7,674 nucleotides of DNA from a bacterium (lineage in GTDB: Bacteria; Actinomycetota; Acidimicrobiia; Acidimicrobiales; CATQHL01): assembly GCA_028819945.1 (NCBI GenBank), contig JAPPKQ010000032.1, positions 1 through 7,674 of the forward strand, in the 5' to 3' direction. The translations under genes and the position numbers were made by a program. The notes below the pieces were generated by a model that did not search any database, was not told the DNA's origin, and worked only from the letters and a program-made list of their open reading frames with translations. Shown one piece after another: positions 5,811 through 7,674 of this stretch; positions within the stretch are counted from its first letter, which is position 1; every line of letters starts with the position of its first letter.

Positions 5811-7674
5811 GTGGCGCAGTTCGAACTCAACGGCACCAACGTGACGTGCCGTGACGACCATCCCCACCTGCTGGAAGCCCTGCGCGCCGAGCTGGGCGTC
5901 ATGTCGCCCAAGGACGGCTGCTCGCCCACGGGCCAGTGCGGCTGCTGCGCCGTGCTGCTGAACGGCCGCGCCCGCGTGGCCTGCCAGGTGCCCCTCGACA
6001 AGGCGGAGGGCGCCTCGGTCGTGACTCTGGAGGGCTTCGACCCCGCCGAGCGGGACCGCTACGCCGGCATCTTCGCCGACCACGGCGCCCTGCAGTGCGG
6101 CTTCTGCATCCCCGGCATCCTGGTGCGCGCCAAGGCCCTCATCGACCGCAAGGGAGCCGACCTCAGCCGCGAGGAGGCCTCGCGCCACCTCGGCGGCCAC
6201 CTCTGCCGCTGCACCGGCTACGTCAAGATCCTCGACGCCGTGGAGGACCTGGCCCACGGCAAGGAGCCGGCGCTCGAGCAGCCCGGCATCGTCGGCACCC
6301 GGGGAATCCGCTACGAGGCCACCGACCTGGCCTGCGGCTTCCGCCCCTACATCGACGACATGGTGCCCGAGGGCTGCCTGCACGCCGCGGTGCGCCTCGC
6401 CGACCACGCCCGGGCCGACGTGCTGCGCATCGACGCCGCCCCCGCGCTGGCCGTCGACGGCGTGGAGGCCGTCTTCACGGGCGCGGACGTGCCCGGCGAG
6501 TTGCGGGTCGGCATCATCCACACGGACTGGCCGGTGTTCATCCCCGAGGGCGGCCGCACCGCCTACCTGGGCGACGTGATGGCCATCGTCGTGGCGACCG
6601 AGCGGGAGATAGCCCGCCACGCCGCCACACTCATCGACATCGAGTACCGGCCGCTGGAACCGATCACCGACCCGGTCGCCGCTGTGCAGGACGCCCCCGA
6701 CGCCGTCTGGCAGCTCGACGGCAACGTGCTGTCGGTCTCCAAGTACGCCCGGGGCGACGTCGCCGAGGCTCTGGCCGGCTCGGCCCACGTCATCACCGAG
6801 ACGTTCCAGACCCAGCGCATCGAGCACGCCTTCTTGGAGCCGGAGTCCACCCTGGCGGTGCCCCACGGCGACGGCACCATGCACGTGTACTCCGGGGGCC
6901 AGGGGGTGTGGGACGACCGCGACCAGATGGCCTCGGTGCTGGGCGTCGACCCCCAGCAGATCACCGTGGAGCTGGTGAGCAACGGCGGGGCGTTCGGCGG
7001 CAAAGAGGACATGGCCAACCAGGCCCAGACCGCGCTGGCCGCGTGGCTGCTGGGCCGCCCGGTGCTGTGCACGGTTTCGCGCGAGGAGTCGCTGCGGATG
7101 CATCCCAAGCGCCACCCCATCCGCATCGAGATGTGGGCCGGCTGCGACGCCGAAGGCCACCTCACCGCACTGCGGGCCCGGATGGTGGGCGACTCCGGTC
7201 CGTACGCCTCGGTGGGCATGAAGGTGCTGGAGCGGGCCGCGGGCCACGCCAGCGGCCCCTATACGCTGCCCAACATCGACGTGGAGGCGGTGGCCGCCCG
7301 CACCAACAACCCGGTGTGCGGGGCCTTTCGGGGCTTCGGGGCCAACCAAGCCCAGTTCGCCATGGAGGGTGTCATGGACCGCCTGGCCGAGGCGGTGGGC
7401 ATCGACGGCTGGGAGATGCGGTCGCGCAACGCGGTGGCCCCTGGCGCCATCTGGGGACCGGGACAGATCATGGACGACGGCTCCCTGGGGGCCCGGGCCT
7501 GTTTGGAGGCGGTCAAACCGGCCTGGGACGAGGCTCGCGCCGCCGGCAAGTCGGTGGGCCTGGGGCTCGGCCTCAAGAACTCCGGTTTGGGCAACGGCTT
7601 CAAGGAGATCGCCAAGGCTGTGGTGCGCTTCGACGACGACTACCACGAGGGCGGCGGCGTGGAGGTGCGCCACT
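5811..7674 (+). CDS. Fused [2Fe-2S]/molybdopterin-binding xanthine dehydrogenase-type hydroxylase, 3' partial
   Basis: The open frame runs from GTG 5811 to the window end, with 621 codons seen and no stop. Residues 1-80 form a plant-type ferredoxin domain with Cys37, Cys43, Cys46 and Cys58 (GCSPTGQCGCCAVLLNG, then VACQ); Cys45 is an extra neighbour. The helical [2Fe-2S] domain follows with Cys96 and Cys99 (QCGFCIPG) and Cys132 and Cys134 (HLCRCTGYVKI). After a short linker, from about residue 165, comes the molybdenum domain: hammerhead (PYIDDMVPEGCLHAAVRL), GGAFGGKED (392-400) and CGAFRGFGANQ (503-513). The catalytic Glu region lies beyond the window. Family members fused in this order include E. 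coli XdhD and the selenium-dependent xanthine dehydrogenases, about 850-950 aa, so roughly 250-330 codons are missing. No FAD domain is fused; an FAD subunit may follow downstream. The protein is cytoplasmic and makes an operon with the preceding paralogue. The GTG start is set by a perfect AGGAGG. The substrate is probably a purine or similar heterocycle, unproven. Confidence 0.9.
   Translation, partial: MAQFELNGTNVTCRDDHPHLLEALRAELGVMSPKDGCSPTGQCGCCAVLLNGRARVACQVPLDKAEGASVVTLEGFDPAERDRYAGIFADHGALQCGFCIPGILVRAKALIDRKGADLSREEASRHLGGHLCRCTGYVKILDAVEDLAHGKEPALEQPGIVGTRGIRYEATDLACGFRPYIDDMVPEGCLHAAVRLADHARADVLRIDAAPALAVDGVEAVFTGADVPGELRVGIIHTDWPVFIPEGGRTAYLGDVMAIVVATEREIARHAATLIDIEYRPLEPITDPVAAVQDAPDAVWQLDGNVLSVSKYARGDVAEALAGSAHVITETFQTQRIEHAFLEPESTLAVPHGDGTMHVYSGGQGVWDDRDQMASVLGVDPQQITVELVSNGGAFGGKEDMANQAQTALAAWLLGRPVLCTVSREESLRMHPKRHPIRIEMWAGCDAEGHLTALRARMVGDSGPYASVGMKVLERAAGHASGPYTLPNIDVEAVAARTNNPVCGAFRGFGANQAQFAMEGVMDRLAEAVGIDGWEMRSRNAVAPGAIWGPGQIMDDGSLGARACLEAVKPAWDEARAAGKSVGLGLGLKNSGLGNGFKEIAKAVVRFDDDYHEGGGVEVRH

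Noticed and set aside
5397..7673. Very long minus-strand open frame at the right end
   Set aside because: Shadow of the fused hydroxylase; no recognisable domain, whereas the plus strand has all eight cluster cysteines in order.

Overview
The window comes from a GC-rich genome (roughly two thirds G+C by eye) with frequent GTG starts, Shine-Dalgarno-type ribosome sites, short 4-14 bp gene overlaps and gene families typical of bacteria. An actinobacterium-like lineage fits the base composition and protein style, but nothing here proves the taxon.

Layout. (1) Positions 1-549, plus strand: the 3' part of a gene for an extremely Asp-rich repeat protein. It is built from DxDGxDxDGxD modules and carries an apparent 1-nt frameshift near position 357. 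(2) 536-1774, plus strand: a 412-aa phosphotransferase of the aminoglycoside phosphotransferase (APH)/kinase fold. It overlaps the end of the frame-corrected repeat gene by 14 bp and is probably co-translated with it. (3) 1895-2831, minus strand: a ribbon-helix-helix antitoxin-like protein with no toxin partner, a two-helix DUF2335-type membrane protein, and a 77-aa unknown protein that overlaps the DUF2335 gene by 4 bp. (4) 2832-3219: a largely empty divergent intergenic region that ends in a good sigma70-like promoter. (5) 3220-5619, plus strand: a molybdenum hydroxylase large subunit of the xanthine dehydrogenase family, with no iron-sulfur domain. (6) 5620-5810: a spacer with a nested palindromic element. 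(7) 5811 to the window end, plus strand: a second molybdenum hydroxylase in which the two [2Fe-2S] domains are fused to the N-terminus of the molybdopterin-binding domain. It is cut by the window edge.

How the parts work together. The last two genes form a molybdenum hydroxylase operon reading off the window, probably for a purine or another N-heterocycle or aldehyde. The fused protein has the architecture of E. coli XdhD and of the selenium-dependent xanthine dehydrogenase family; the upstream paralogue must borrow electron-transfer partners. The repeat protein and the kinase-fold protein form a separate coupled unit and are the least explained part of the window. The minus-strand trio looks like accessory material between the two plus-strand units. 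No rRNA, tRNA, CRISPR array or transposase was found.
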